The notes under the pieces are model-generated. The model had not been told where the DNA came from and searched no databases. It was given only the letters and a program-made list of their open reading frames with translations. 64,000 nucleotides of DNA from Pseudomonadota bacterium (GTDB lineage Bacteria > Pseudomonadota > Gammaproteobacteria > Burkholderiales > Burkholderiaceae_C), in contig JAIUOW010000010.1 of assembly GCA_020161775.1 (NCBI GenBank), forward strand, positions 62,001 through 126,000, written 5' to 3'. The position numbers were made by a program, and so were the translations under genes. Positions 1-8,272 of the stretch are shown piece by piece. Positions within the stretch are counted from its first letter, which is position 1. Each line of letters starts with the position of its first letter.

Positions 1-2
1 TT

Positions 3-221
3 CACACCGACGCCGTCAAGCCCGGCGACCAGGTGCTGCTGATCGACGACCTGATCGCCACCGGCGGCACCATGATGGCCGGCAAGAAGCTGCTGGAAAA
101 GCTGGGCGCCACCGTCATGGAAGGCGCCGCCATCGTGGACCTGCCGGAGCTGGGTGGCTCAAAACGGCTGGCCGAAGGCGGCTTGCCGCTTTTTACATTG
201 GTCGACTACGCCGGGCACTGA
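3..221 (+). CDS. apt: Adenine phosphoribosyltransferase, C-terminal part (5' end outside window)
   Basis: The reading frame is open from the window edge to a TGA at 219-221. The visible protein carries the PRPP-binding loop typical of purine phosphoribosyltransferases, [12 protein letters not shown], followed by the usual C-terminal segment ending in LVDYAGH. The enzyme salvages adenine by joining it to PRPP to give AMP in the cytoplasm. Only about 72 codons are present because the window starts inside the gene. The next gene converges on it 5 bp away. Confidence 0.9.
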   Translation, partial: HTDAVKPGDQVLLIDDLIATGGTMMAGKKLLEKLGATVMEGAAIVDLPELGGSKRLAEGGLPLFTLVDYAGH

Positions 222-226
222 TCACC

Positions 227-676
227 TCAGGTGAACTGCCCCACCAGGATCGCCTCGCGCATGCGGATGGCCAGCACGGCCGCCAGGCCCTTGACCAGAT
301 CCACCGCCAGGCGCGGCTGCTTGTGCGACAGGGTCTCGAACTTCTCCCAGCTCAATGACCAGGCCACACCCGGTGCCGCCGACACCACGGTGGCGCTGCG
401 TGGCTGGCCCGAAAAGAAGGTGCCTTCACCCACCACCGTGCCCGGCGCCAGGCGCGCCAGGACGGTGTTGTGGATGGTGACGTGCAGTTCCCCTTCGGCC
501 AGGATGAACAGCTCGCGGTCGGACTCGCCTTCGCGGATCAGCGCATCGCCCGCCTTCAGGAAGCGGATGGACAGGTAGGGCGCGAGCTTTTTCCATTCGT
601 CCAGGGTGAGCTTGCAAGGCAGTGCGTCGTGCGCGTCCAGCGCCGCGACCGCGTGCATCAGTTGCTGGACGTTCAA
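227..676 (-). CDS. Single-domain cyclic-nucleotide-binding protein
   Basis: A 149-residue protein that is essentially one Crp-type cNMP-binding beta-barrel. The phosphate-binding cassette is visible as GEGTFFSGQPRSATV around residues 87-101, with the conserved Gly-Glu and Arg. There is no C-terminal helix-turn-helix, so it is not a Crp/Fnr transcription factor as it stands. Its start codon overlaps the stop of the upstream gene by 4 bp, so the two are translationally coupled. A second protein of the same type lies at 1692-2183. Whether it binds cAMP, c-di-GMP or nothing cannot be told from sequence. Confidence 0.8.
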   Translation of the reverse strand: MNVQQLMHAVAALDAHDALPCKLTLDEWKKLAPYLSIRFLKAGDALIREGESDRELFILAEGELHVTIHNTVLARLAPGTVVGEGTFFSGQPRSATVVSAAPGVAWSLSWEKFETLSHKQPRLAVDLVKGLAAVLAIRMREAILVGQFT

Positions 677-1527
677 TTGAGCGCGCCGTACTGGGTGCCG
701 CTGAGCGCCGGGGCGTCATCCGGCATTTCGGTGTCTTCATAGCCGGTGAGCAGGGTGTAGCTCTGCGGGCCATGGCGCGATGAACCATCGGTGAACGCGC
801 GGGCCGTGGCACCCCCGGCGGTTGCCGCCACCGCGGCCGGCCCGGCTGCGCCGGGCCGCGTCCTGACGCCGGTGGCCAGCGCCTGCTTGAAGGCGGCCAC
901 CTCATCGGCGTCAATCGGGTCGTACCGGCCACCGCCGGCCGCCGCCGGACGGGTCGCAGGCAGCGGCATCGGCTGGGAAATCAGCGGCGCGGGCTGCGAG
1001 ACCGGCGCCGCGGCCAGGGGCTCCAGCGGCATCGGACTGGACGGGCGAGCGCCCGCGGGCCGCGTTTGCGGCAGGCCCACCGCCACGTGCTCGTTCAGGC
1101 GCCAGTAAACCGCCGTCACCACGATGTCATGGCGCGACTTGGCGCTCTGGGCGATCAGGGCCTCGATCTCGGCCAGGCGGCTGGTTTCGTCGCCGTGTTC
1201 GCGCGCCAGATCCATCATCACCAGGAACTGGCGGCCCCGCGCGTCCAGCGAGAGCACCTTGAACTTGTAGCTGGACGACAGCATGCCCGCACGCACCATG
1301 GCTTCGCGCACCACGGTGTACAGCAGTTCGCGCCGGGCCATGCGCTCGGACTTGCGGTTGCCGGGCTGGGCGTTGTCTGGGGGATGCTTGCCGCTGGGTA
1401 CGCTGTTGCGGGTAGAGGACACCGGGCGGGTGGCCTCCATGCGCGACAGACCCGAGCTAACTGGTTGGGTCGTCGCGCTTTTGGCCGCCTTCTTTTGCGG
1501 CGGGAACAACCAGGTAAGCAATGACAT
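673..1527 (-). CDS. Conserved hypothetical protein, coupled to a cNMP-binding protein
   Basis: 284 residues. The N-terminal ~65 residues are low-complexity and polar. A compact predicted alpha/beta segment follows (about residues 66-170, starting RRELLYTVVREAMVRAGML), then a long Pro/Ala-rich linker (170-260) and an acidic tail. No signal peptide or clear membrane helix was seen. It overlaps the downstream single-domain cNMP-binding gene by 4 bp, suggesting one operon and a shared job. I do not recognise the family, and no function is assigned. Confidence 0.65.
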   Translation of the reverse strand: MSLLTWLFPPQKKAAKSATTQPVSSGLSRMEATRPVSSTRNSVPSGKHPPDNAQPGNRKSERMARRELLYTVVREAMVRAGMLSSSYKFKVLSLDARGRQFLVMMDLAREHGDETSRLAEIEALIAQSAKSRHDIVVTAVYWRLNEHVAVGLPQTRPAGARPSSPMPLEPLAAAPVSQPAPLISQPMPLPATRPAAAGGGRYDPIDADEVAAFKQALATGVRTRPGAAGPAAVAATAGGATARAFTDGSSRHGPQSYTLLTGYEDTEMPDDAPALSGTQYGALN

Positions 1528-1691
1528 GGCGGGCCTTTGTCCGAAAGGGGGGTGCGACAGCCCGGAAATCCTGCGCCGTCACGAATACCAAAGTGTAGGG
1601 GCGCCAACTTCGGGTTTTGCTGCCGCCGGGCGGCGAAAACGCGCCGTTCACCGCAGCAACGGCATCTGCCGTGAAATAGTTGTCAATCCGC

Positions 1692-2183
1692 TCAGGTCAC
1701 GGCCACCCGCTTGGGCTTGTTCACCAGCCGGCGGCCCAGCAGCGAGCCCAGTGCCATGGCCAGCTCCAGGGCGATGGTCGGGTGGCGGTTGGACAGCTCG
1801 GCAAAGCGGATGGGCGTAAGGCACCAGACCTTGCAGGGGGCGGCGGCCTGCACTGTGGCGTTGCGCGGGCTGTGGGTGAAAAAAGCACCTTCGCCCACCG
1901 CCGAGCCCGGCGCCACGATGGCCAGGCGCACACGGCCCTTGTCGTCTTCGTAGTGGACGCTGAGCGAGCCGGATTCAAGCAGGTACAGGGTGCGGTCGGC
2001 CGCGCCCTGCTCGATCAGCACCTGCCCCTGCGCCAGCGCAAAGGGCTGCATGTAGCTGCCCAGCATTTCCCACTGGACCGTGCCCAGCGAGCAACTCAGG
2101 CGGTCGTTGGTCTGGTTGTGCGCCATGGCCTGGACCAGGCCTTGAACGTCGAACTTGAGGGGGGAGCGAAGCGGGGCGTTCAT
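1692..2183 (-). CDS. Single-domain cyclic-nucleotide-binding protein
   Basis: 163 residues forming a Crp-type cNMP-binding domain. The phosphate-binding cassette reads VGEGAFFTHSPRNATV around residues 103-118, with the Gly-Glu and Arg in place. As in the protein at 227-676, no DNA-binding helix-turn-helix follows; the chain ends in a short basic tail (GRRLVNKPKRVAVT). The gene stands alone on the minus strand, 164 bp upstream of the 673-1527 gene and 82 bp from the start of mnmE. It may be an effector or adaptor controlled by a nucleotide, but the ligand is unknown. Confidence 0.8.
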   Translation of the reverse strand: MNAPLRSPLKFDVQGLVQAMAHNQTNDRLSCSLGTVQWEMLGSYMQPFALAQGQVLIEQGAADRTLYLLESGSLSVHYEDDKGRVRLAIVAPGSAVGEGAFFTHSPRNATVQAAAPCKVWCLTPIRFAELSNRHPTIALELAMALGSLLGRRLVNKPKRVAVT

Positions 2184-2265
2184 GGTGCGCCCACGGTAGC
2201 GGGCGGCCCGGCACGCGGCAAGAGGCGTTAACGGGCGCTTACACCTGATACGCGTCGACTGTGCC

Positions 2266-3636
2266 TTACTTGCCGATGCAGAACTTCGAAAAGATCACGC
2301 CCAGCAAGTCATCGGGCGTGAATTCACCGGTTATTTCATTGAGCGCGTTCTGCGCCAGGCGCAGCTCTTCGGCCAGCAGGTCCAGCGCCTGGGCGCGCGC
2401 AGCCAGGTGGGCATCTGCCTGGCGCAGGTGGGCATCCACCCGTCGCAGGGCATCCAGGTGGCGCTCGCGCGCAATGAAAACGCCTTCGGGCGCGGCCTGC
2501 CAGCCGGCCACGGCCAACAGCTTGCGGCGCAGCGCGTCCAGGCCATGGCCGGTTCGGGCGGACAGGCCCAGCGCGTCTGCAGGCAACGCTACATCTGGCG
2601 CGGCGTCGCGCTTGTTCCACAGGTCGATCACCGGCACGGCGGCGGGCAGCTTCGCGCGCAACAGGGTGGCGATCCGGGCGTCGGCGGCCTGGTAATCCGC
2701 CTGCGCGGCGCGCGTGAGGTCGTGCAGGAACAGCACGGCATCGGCGGCTTCAATCTGGCTCCAGGCGCGCTCAATGCCGATCTTTTCCACCACGTCGTCG
2801 CTCTCGCGCAGGCCGGCAGTGTCGATCACGTGCAGCGGCACGCCTTCGATCTGGATGGAATGGGCCACCACGTCGCGCGTGGTGCCGGCCACCGGCGTGA
2901 CGATGGCCAGCTCCGCGCCCGCCAGGGCATTGAGCAGCGAGCTTTTGCCCGCGTTGGGCTGGCCGGCAATCACGACCTTGATGCCTTCGCGCAGCAGCAC
3001 GCCCTGGCGCGCACGCTGCATCACGCGCGCCAGCGATTCACCCAGCCGCGTGAGCTGGCCCTGCGCATCGGCTTTCTGCAGGAAGTCGATTTCCTCTTCG
3101 GGAAAGTCCAGCGTGGCCTCCACCAGCATGCGCAAGTGCACCAGCGCGTCGCGCAGCGCATGCACCTCGTTTGAGAACTCGCCCGACAGCGATCGGCTGG
3201 CACTGCGCGCCGCGGCCTCGGTGCTGGCGTCAATCAGGTCGGCAATCGCCTCGGCCTGGGCCAGGTCGATCTTGTCGTTGAGGAACGCGCGCTCGGTAAA
3301 TTCGCCCGCGCGGGCCACGCGCACGCCAATGGCGGCGCCGGCCTCCAGGCAGCGCGCCAGCAACAGCTGCAGCACCACGGGCCCGCCATGCGCCTGCAGC
3401 TCCAGCACGTCTTCGCCGGTATAGGAATGCGGCGCAGGGAAATGGATCGCCAGCCCCTGGTCGATGGGGCTGCCGTCGGCGGCACGAAAGGGAAGGTAGG
3501 TCGCCTCGCGAGCCTTCAGCGTACGCCCGCAGACACCCTGGATGACGGCGGAGATGTCCGCGCCCGAGACCCGCACGATCCCCACCGCCCCGCGCCCCGG
3601 CGCGGTGGCGATGGCGGCAATGGGTTCTCGGCGCAT
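2266..3636 (-). CDS. mnmE: tRNA modification GTPase MnmE
   Basis: 456 residues, full family length. The N-terminal tetrahydrofolate-binding domain is followed by helical segments with an inserted Ras-like G domain. The G domain shows G1 GQPNAGKS near residue 224, G3 DTAGL and G4 NKRD. The chain ends in the signature FCIGK, whose Cys is characteristic. With MnmG it adds the (carboxymethyl)aminomethyl group at U34 of certain tRNAs. It lies last in the rpmH-rnpA-yidD-yidC-mnmE block, while mnmG is about 50 kb away on the other side of the origin. Confidence 0.97.
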   Translation of the reverse strand: MRREPIAAIATAPGRGAVGIVRVSGADISAVIQGVCGRTLKAREATYLPFRAADGSPIDQGLAIHFPAPHSYTGEDVLELQAHGGPVVLQLLLARCLEAGAAIGVRVARAGEFTERAFLNDKIDLAQAEAIADLIDASTEAAARSASRSLSGEFSNEVHALRDALVHLRMLVEATLDFPEEEIDFLQKADAQGQLTRLGESLARVMQRARQGVLLREGIKVVIAGQPNAGKSSLLNALAGAELAIVTPVAGTTRDVVAHSIQIEGVPLHVIDTAGLRESDDVVEKIGIERAWSQIEAADAVLFLHDLTRAAQADYQAADARIATLLRAKLPAAVPVIDLWNKRDAAPDVALPADALGLSARTGHGLDALRRKLLAVAGWQAAPEGVFIARERHLDALRRVDAHLRQADAHLAARAQALDLLAEELRLAQNALNEITGEFTPDDLLGVIFSKFCIGK

Positions 3637-3658
3637 AGACGGGACTTAATTCCAGTGA

Positions 3659-3731
3659 CACCGCGGAACCGGCTTCGCCGGGCCGCTGGTGTCGCCCCCT
3701 GGGGGGAGGCGCCGAAGGCGCTTCGGGGGGG
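3659..3731. repeat. Dispersed GC-rich repeat, copy 1 (about 73 bp)
   Basis: Fills most of the 95-bp gap between yidC and mnmE. It reads CACCGCGGAACCGGCTT, then an internally palindromic stretch (CCCCCTGGGGGG), and ends in a run of G. The reverse complement of 7964-8039 matches it nearly base for base, so the two copies are inverted and flank dnaA. It looks like a small intergenic palindromic (REP-like) element; a transcription-termination role is possible but not shown. Confidence 0.75.
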
Positions 3732-5471
3732 TCAATTGAACTTGGGGAGATTGAACTGCGGAGGCACGCCCATGCGCGTGTTGATCACCCACTGCTGCGC
3801 GATCGACAGCACGTTGTTCGTGATCCAGTACAGCACCAGGCCGGCCGGGAAGAAGAAGAACATCACGCTGAAGGCCAGCGGCATGAACCACATCAGCTTG
3901 GCCTGCAGCGGGTCCGGCGGGGCCGGGTTTAGCGCGGTCTGCAGCAGCGTGGTGAGCGTCATGACCAGCGGCAGGATGAAATACGGGTCCGGCGCCGACA
4001 GGTCGTGGATCCACAGCGTCCAGGGTGCGTTGCGCATTTCAACGCTGGACAGCAGCACCCAGTACAGCGCAATGAACACCGGAATCTGGATCAGGATGGG
4101 GAAGCAGCCGCCCATCGGGTTGACCTTTTCCTCGCGGTAGATGCGCATCATTTCCTGCTGCATCTGCTGCGGGTTGTCCTTGTAGCGCTCGCGCATGGCC
4201 ATGACCTTGGGGTTGATGGCTTTCATCTTGGCCATGCTGGCGTAGGCCTTGGCGTTGAGCCAGTAGAACGCGATCTTCAGCAGCACCACCAGGCCCACGA
4301 TGGCCCAGCCCCAGTTGCCCAGCACGCCGTGGATCTTTTCCAGCAGCCAGTACAGCGGCTTGGCCAGGATGGTCAGCCAGCCGTAGTCCTTGACCAGGTC
4401 CAGGCCAGGCGCCAGCTTTTCAAGCATCTTTTCTTCCTGCGGGCCGGCAAAGAAGCGGGCCTCCACCGTCTTGGTGGCGCCGGGCGCGATGTCGGTCAGC
4501 GGCGTGATCATGCCGGCGGAATACAGGTTGGTGTCGACCTTGCGCATGAACAGGTTGCGCTGCACGCCGTCGGCCAGCAGCCAGGCGCTGGCGAAGTAAT
4601 GCTGCACCATGGCCACGTAGCCATTGGGCGAGCTGGCTTCAAACTCGGCCTTGTTCTTTTCGATGTCGCTGAACTCGACCTTCTGGAACTTCTTGGCCTC
4701 GGTATAGACCGCCGGGCCGGTGAAGGTGAAGTAGAAGGACGATTCGCCCACGGGCTTGTTGCCGTCGCGCACCAGCTGCAGGTACAGCTGCGGGGATACC
4801 GGCGCGCTGCCCGTATTGACCACGTCGTGGCGCACCGCGATGTCATAAGCGCCGCGCTTGAGCGTCCAGGTCTTGACGAGCCTGACGCCGCCAGTGTCGG
4901 GCGACTCGAAGCGGATCACCAGCTCGTTGGCGCCGTCCTTGAGGCTGCGCTCACCGCTGAAAGTCATGGCCGTCTTGTGGGTGGGGAAGGCACCGCCAAT
5001 CAGGCCCGTCTGGGCCACGTACACACGCGACGGGCTTTCCTCAAGCAGCACGAAGTTGCTGTTCTTGACCTGCAGGTCGGCGTGTTTGAGGAATTCGCTG
5101 CGGATCAGCGAGCCGCCTTCGGTGTCGAAGGTCAGGCGCAGCACGTCGGTGGTGACGGTGATGCGTTCACGCGGCGCGGCCGTGGCCGGGCCGGCGGCCG
5201 CCGTGGGCGGCACGCCCGGCACAGCGGTGCCAGGCACGGCAGCGGCACCCGTGGCAGCGGCGGGCACGGCACCCGGCACCGCTGGCGGCACGCCGGTCGC
5301 GGCAGCACCCGGCGCAGAGGCGGGGGCACCAGCGGGCGCGGTGGCGGTGGCTTCGGGCGCGGGCGGGAAGAACGTGGGCTGGTTACCGTTATGGACCTGC
5401 CACTTGTCCCACAGCATCACCATGGCAAAACCAAAAATCACCCACAGGATGGTGCGGCGAATGTCATTCAT
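3732..5471 (-). CDS. yidC: Membrane protein insertase YidC
   Basis: 579 residues. It begins with an N-terminal membrane anchor (MNDIRRTILWVIFGFAMVML), then an Ala/Pro-rich linker (about residues 35-95). A periplasmic P1 beta domain follows, then the conserved C-terminal five-helix core containing KMKAINPKVMAMRERYKDNP and NPMGGCFPILIQIPVF. It inserts and folds inner-membrane proteins, alone or with Sec. Its ATG overlaps the yidD stop by 4 bp, so the two are coupled. The Pro/Ala-rich linker is longer than in Escherichia coli, as usual in beta-proteobacteria. Confidence 0.97.
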   Translation of the reverse strand: MNDIRRTILWVIFGFAMVMLWDKWQVHNGNQPTFFPPAPEATATAPAGAPASAPGAAATGVPPAVPGAVPAAATGAAAVPGTAVPGVPPTAAAGPATAAPRERITVTTDVLRLTFDTEGGSLIRSEFLKHADLQVKNSNFVLLEESPSRVYVAQTGLIGGAFPTHKTAMTFSGERSLKDGANELVIRFESPDTGGVRLVKTWTLKRGAYDIAVRHDVVNTGSAPVSPQLYLQLVRDGNKPVGESSFYFTFTGPAVYTEAKKFQKVEFSDIEKNKAEFEASSPNGYVAMVQHYFASAWLLADGVQRNLFMRKVDTNLYSAGMITPLTDIAPGATKTVEARFFAGPQEEKMLEKLAPGLDLVKDYGWLTILAKPLYWLLEKIHGVLGNWGWAIVGLVVLLKIAFYWLNAKAYASMAKMKAINPKVMAMRERYKDNPQQMQQEMMRIYREEKVNPMGGCFPILIQIPVFIALYWVLLSSVEMRNAPWTLWIHDLSAPDPYFILPLVMTLTTLLQTALNPAPPDPLQAKLMWFMPLAFSVMFFFFPAGLVLYWITNNVLSIAQQWVINTRMGVPPQFNLPKFN

Positions 5472-5740
5472 GAAGACTTCTTTTGTGAAAAAGGTGAAAG
5501 CAGGTGGGTGAACAGGCGGGGCTTTTCAAGCGGCACAGGATCGTGCCCGCCGTTGCACCAGGGATTGCAGCGCGCGATGCGCGCCGCCGTGAGGTAGGTG
5601 CCCGCAGCGGCGCCATGGGCCTCCAGCGCCTGGATGGCATACACCGAACAGGTGGGCTCGAAACGGCATGAAGCACCCAGCCAGGGGCTGAGCAGCAGGC
5701 GGTAGCCCTTGACGACGCCGATCAGCAGGCCGCGCATCAT
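5468..5740 (-). CDS. yidD: Membrane protein insertion efficiency factor YidD
   Basis: 90 residues. It shows the short amphipathic N-terminus (MMRGLLIGVVKGYRLLLSPWLG), the family motif CRFEPTCSVYAIQALEAHG and the later CNPWCNGG segment, with the conserved cysteines. YidD assists YidC-dependent insertion at the inner membrane. It overlaps both neighbours by 4 bp (rnpA upstream, yidC downstream), giving a tightly coupled rnpA-yidD-yidC order. Confidence 0.95.
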   Translation of the reverse strand: MMRGLLIGVVKGYRLLLSPWLGASCRFEPTCSVYAIQALEAHGAAAGTYLTAARIARCNPWCNGGHDPVPLEKPRLFTHLLSPFSQKKSS

Positions 5741-6153
5741 GGGGCTGCCCTGGCAAACAGCTGCTGCAGCTCGGCACGCACAGCCTGCTTGAGCAGCGCG
5801 GACGTGGCGCTGATGAACTGCGTGCGGTCAAACCCCGCGCGCAGCCGCACCACATGGGCGGCGGCGGGAAGGCGGGATTCGAAGTCGGAGCTCACGTTGT
5901 AGATCTGGCGTTTGATGGCGTTGCGCGTCACCGCGCGTTTGGCCCAGCGCTTGGGCACCAGGGCGCCCAGCCAGACATCGCGCACAGCAAACAGGGCCTG
6001 CGGTCGCTCGGACTCAGGCCCTGTGGGGTTTGCGGCTGCCGGTGCCGCGGCGTCCAGGCTCAGGCGGTGCAGCACAAAATGCGCGCTGCGCGAAACCGTG
6101 GTGCCTGTTGCCATGACCGCCTGGAACTGCGCCCGCGTTTTCAGCCGCTGCAC
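5737..6153 (-). CDS. rnpA: Ribonuclease P protein component
   Basis: The open frame extends much further upstream, but homology to RnpA begins at VQRLKTRAQFQAVMA. I therefore place the start at the GTG at 6153, giving 138 residues. The basic RNA-binding RNR-type motif is visible as KRWAKRAVTRNAIKRQIY. RnpA is the protein cofactor of the ribozyme that matures tRNA 5' ends. The Shine-Dalgarno sequence is poor, so the exact start is a judgement. It follows rpmH by 44 bp and overlaps yidD by 4 bp. Confidence 0.9.
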   Translation of the reverse strand: MQRLKTRAQFQAVMATGTTVSRSAHFVLHRLSLDAAAPAAANPTGPESERPQALFAVRDVWLGALVPKRWAKRAVTRNAIKRQIYNVSSDFESRLPAAAHVVRLRAGFDRTQFISATSALLKQAVRAELQQLFARAAP

Positions 6154-6197
6154 GGTGATGCGGGGGCAAGCAGGCAGGCGAGGCAGGCGGGCTGTCG

Positions 6198-6332
6198 TCA
6201 GACGGCCAGGCGCTTGCGGCCCTTGGCGCGGCGTGCGTTGATGACGGCACGGCCACCGCGGGTCTTCATGCGGACCAGGAAGCCGTGGGTACGGGCGCGG
6301 CGCGTCTTGGAGGGTTGGTAAGTTCTTTTCAT
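6198..6332 (-). CDS. rpmH: 50S ribosomal protein L34
   Basis: A 44-residue, very basic protein starting [19 protein letters not shown] and ending KGRKRLAV, the standard L34 length and sequence. It is the first gene of the leftward block rpmH-rnpA-yidD-yidC-mnmE and is divergent from dnaA, the classical arrangement beside many bacterial origins. Confidence 0.97.
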   Translation of the reverse strand: MKRTYQPSKTRRARTHGFLVRMKTRGGRAVINARRAKGRKRLAV

Positions 6333-6478
6333 GGTGCTTGTCCGGTAACGGTGCTGGAAGGCGAGTATCGGGCTGACACTCAGGGAAACCCATGATTATC
6401 GTGGATTTCCTGAATCCCGGCAAGGCTTTACGCGGTTTTTGCATGGTGGTGCTGGAAGTCCGGCCCGCCGGCGCGGGT

Positions 6479-6507
6479 TTGTGGATAACGCCTTGATAAA
6501 TTACAAT
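6479..6507 (+). promoter_or_regulatory. Probable sigma-70 promoter of dnaA with overlapping DnaA box
   Basis: A -35-like TTGTGG at 6479-6484 is followed after exactly 17 bp by TACAAT at 6502-6507. The predicted start is near 6514, giving a leader of about 40 nt before the dnaA ATG. An exact inverted DnaA box, TGTGGATAA, covers 6480-6488 and so sits on the -35 element, a position suited to autorepression by DnaA. A near-match, ATATCCACA, lies at 6530-6538 in the leader. Confidence 0.6.
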
Positions 6508-6554
6508 CCGGCGGCTTTGACAATGAAAAATATCCACAGAGGCGACAGCCAATA

Positions 6555-7955
6555 ATGAGCGAGGGACACCCATCCGGCCTGGCGTCCGGGGCAGGCGACA
6601 GTCTGTGGCAGGCCTGTGTAGACCAACTGGCCCAGGAACTGCCCGAACAGCAGTTCAACACCTGGATCAAGCCCCTGGTGGCCCAGGTGGCCGACGACTT
6701 CTCCAAGGTCACGATCTTCGTGGCCAACCGCTTCAAGCTCGACTGGGTGCGTGCCCAGTACACCAGCCGCATCGCCGGCCTGCTGGAAAAGCTCTACGGC
6801 CAGCCTGTACAGCTTGAGTTAGCGCTTGCTCCCCGTGAACCCGTTGTGCGTACTTACGCATCGCCTGCCGTTCAGGAGCCCGGCCTGGCGGCCGAGCCCG
6901 GCGAAATGGCCGAAGACGCGTCGCCCGCGGTCTTCAAGAACCGGCTGAACACCGCCCTGACCTTTGACAACCTGGTGGAGGGCACAGCCAACCGCATGGC
7001 CCGAGCCGCGGCCATGCATGTGGCCGGCACACCGGGCCAGCTGTACAACCCGCTGTTCATCTACGGCGGCGTGGGCCTGGGCAAGACGCACCTGGTGCAT
7101 GCGGTGGGCAACAAGCTGCTGGCCGACCGGCCCGGCGCCAAAGTTCTCTACATCCACGCCGAACAATTTGTCTCAGATGTGGTTAAGGCTTACCAGCGCA
7201 AGACTTTTGACGAGTTCAAGGAGCGCTACCACAGCCTGGATCTGCTGCTGATCGACGACGTGCAGTTCTTTGCCAACAAGGACCGCACCCAGGAAGAGTT
7301 CTTCAACGCGTTCGAGGCGTTGCTGGCCAAGAAGAGCCACATCGTCATGACCAGCGACACCTATCCCAAGGGCCTGACCGACATCCACGAACGCCTGGTG
7401 TCGCGCTTTGATTCGGGCCTGACGGTGGCCATCGAGCCGCCCGAGCTGGAAATGCGCGTGGCCATCCTGATCAACAAGGCCCGCGCCGAAGGCACCGAAA
7501 TGCCGGAAGAGGTGGCCTTCTTCGTGGCCAAGAACGTGCGTTCCAACGTGCGCGAGCTCGAAGGCGCCCTGCGCAAGATCCTGGCCTACAGCCGCTTCAA
7601 CCAGAAGGAAATCTCCATCCTGCTGGCCCGCGAGGCGCTGCGCGACCTGCTGCAGATCCAGAACCGCCAGATCAGCGTGGAGAACATCCAGAAGACCGTG
7701 GCCGACTATTACAAGATCAAGGTCGCTGACATGTACAGCAAGAAGCGCCCGGCCAGCATTGCCCGGCCGCGCCAGATTGCCATGTACCTGGCCAAGGAGC
7801 TCACCCAGAAAAGCCTGCCCGAGATCGGCGAGCTGTTTGGCGGGCGCGACCACACCACCGTGCTGCATGCGGTGCGCAAGATTTCAGGTGAGCGCCAGCA
7901 GCTGACCGAGCTGAACCAGCAATTGCATGTGCTGGAACAAACCCTCAAAGGATGA
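6555..7955 (+). CDS. dnaA: Chromosomal replication initiator DnaA
   Basis: 466 residues with all four domains. The N-terminal DnaB/DiaA-interacting domain ([21 protein letters not shown]) is followed by a variable linker, then an AAA+ core with Walker [11 protein letters not shown] and Walker [10 protein letters not shown]. The C-terminal DNA-binding domain carries the signature [11 protein letters not shown]. DnaA-ATP opens the origin and loads the helicase. The gene heads the dnaA-dnaN-gyrB series and diverges from rpmH. The ATG at 6555 is chosen because the first domain begins normally from it. Confidence 0.98.
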   Translation: MSEGHPSGLASGAGDSLWQACVDQLAQELPEQQFNTWIKPLVAQVADDFSKVTIFVANRFKLDWVRAQYTSRIAGLLEKLYGQPVQLELALAPREPVVRTYASPAVQEPGLAAEPGEMAEDASPAVFKNRLNTALTFDNLVEGTANRMARAAAMHVAGTPGQLYNPLFIYGGVGLGKTHLVHAVGNKLLADRPGAKVLYIHAEQFVSDVVKAYQRKTFDEFKERYHSLDLLLIDDVQFFANKDRTQEEFFNAFEALLAKKSHIVMTSDTYPKGLTDIHERLVSRFDSGLTVAIEPPELEMRVAILINKARAEGTEMPEEVAFFVAKNVRSNVRELEGALRKILAYSRFNQKEISILLAREALRDLLQIQNRQISVENIQKTVADYYKIKVADMYSKKRPASIARPRQIAMYLAKELTQKSLPEIGELFGGRDHTTVLHAVRKISGERQQLTELNQQLHVLEQTLKG

Positions 7956-8272
7956 CATGACAACCCCCCCGAAGCGGCCTTCGACCGCCTCCCCCCAGGG
8001 GGCGACACCAGCGGCCCGGCAAAGCCGGTTCCGCGGTGCCTGCTGGAAAAGTCTGGGGATAGTTCTGGCACAAGTGTCTGCTTATCCACAGATGCGGCCC
8101 CGGGCCCAAAGTTGTTCATGGTCCGCGGACAGCGGCAAAAGGGCTCCACACACACGGTTCTACCGCGGGCAAGTCGTTGATAAAAAAGGCGAAAATGGGG
8201 ATGTCCACAGAAACGCGCGGCCTTTACTAGCTACTACTAATTTGAATTAAAGAATTAAAGAGGAGTTCACAG
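7956..8272. other. oriC: Probable replication origin (oriC), dnaA-dnaN intergenic region
   Basis: A 317-bp non-coding gap. It contains a repeat (7964-8039), an exact DnaA box TTATCCACA at 8082-8090 and a weaker box ATGTCCACA at 8201-8209. A GC-rich stretch (8213-8222) then precedes CTA-N-CTACTACTA at 8227-8239 and an AT-rich tract (8240-8259). Box, GC cluster, trinucleotide repeat and AT-rich DNA in this order match the basal unwinding arrangement described for bacterial origins (DnaA-trios, read TAG on the opposite strand). The dnaN ribosome-binding site AAAGAGGA follows at 8257-8264. Confidence 0.75.
7964..8039. repeat. Dispersed GC-rich repeat, copy 2 (inverted)
   Basis: Starts 8 bp after the dnaA stop. 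Its reverse complement matches the repeat at 3659-3731 closely, including the CACCGCGGAACCGGCTT end, the CCCCCTGGGGGG palindrome and the terminal G run. The few differences are concentrated around 7974-7985. Being internally palindromic, it could fold into a hairpin at the end of the dnaA transcript. Confidence 0.75.

Noticed and set aside
6154..6573. N-terminal extension of rnpA to 278 residues
   Set aside because: It would run antisense-free through rpmH in another frame and across the dnaA promoter; RnpA homology starts at the GTG at 6153.
7956..8272. A gene in the dnaA-dnaN gap
   Set aside because: The open frame there is formed largely by a dispersed repeat and DnaA-box-containing sequence, and has no protein-like features.
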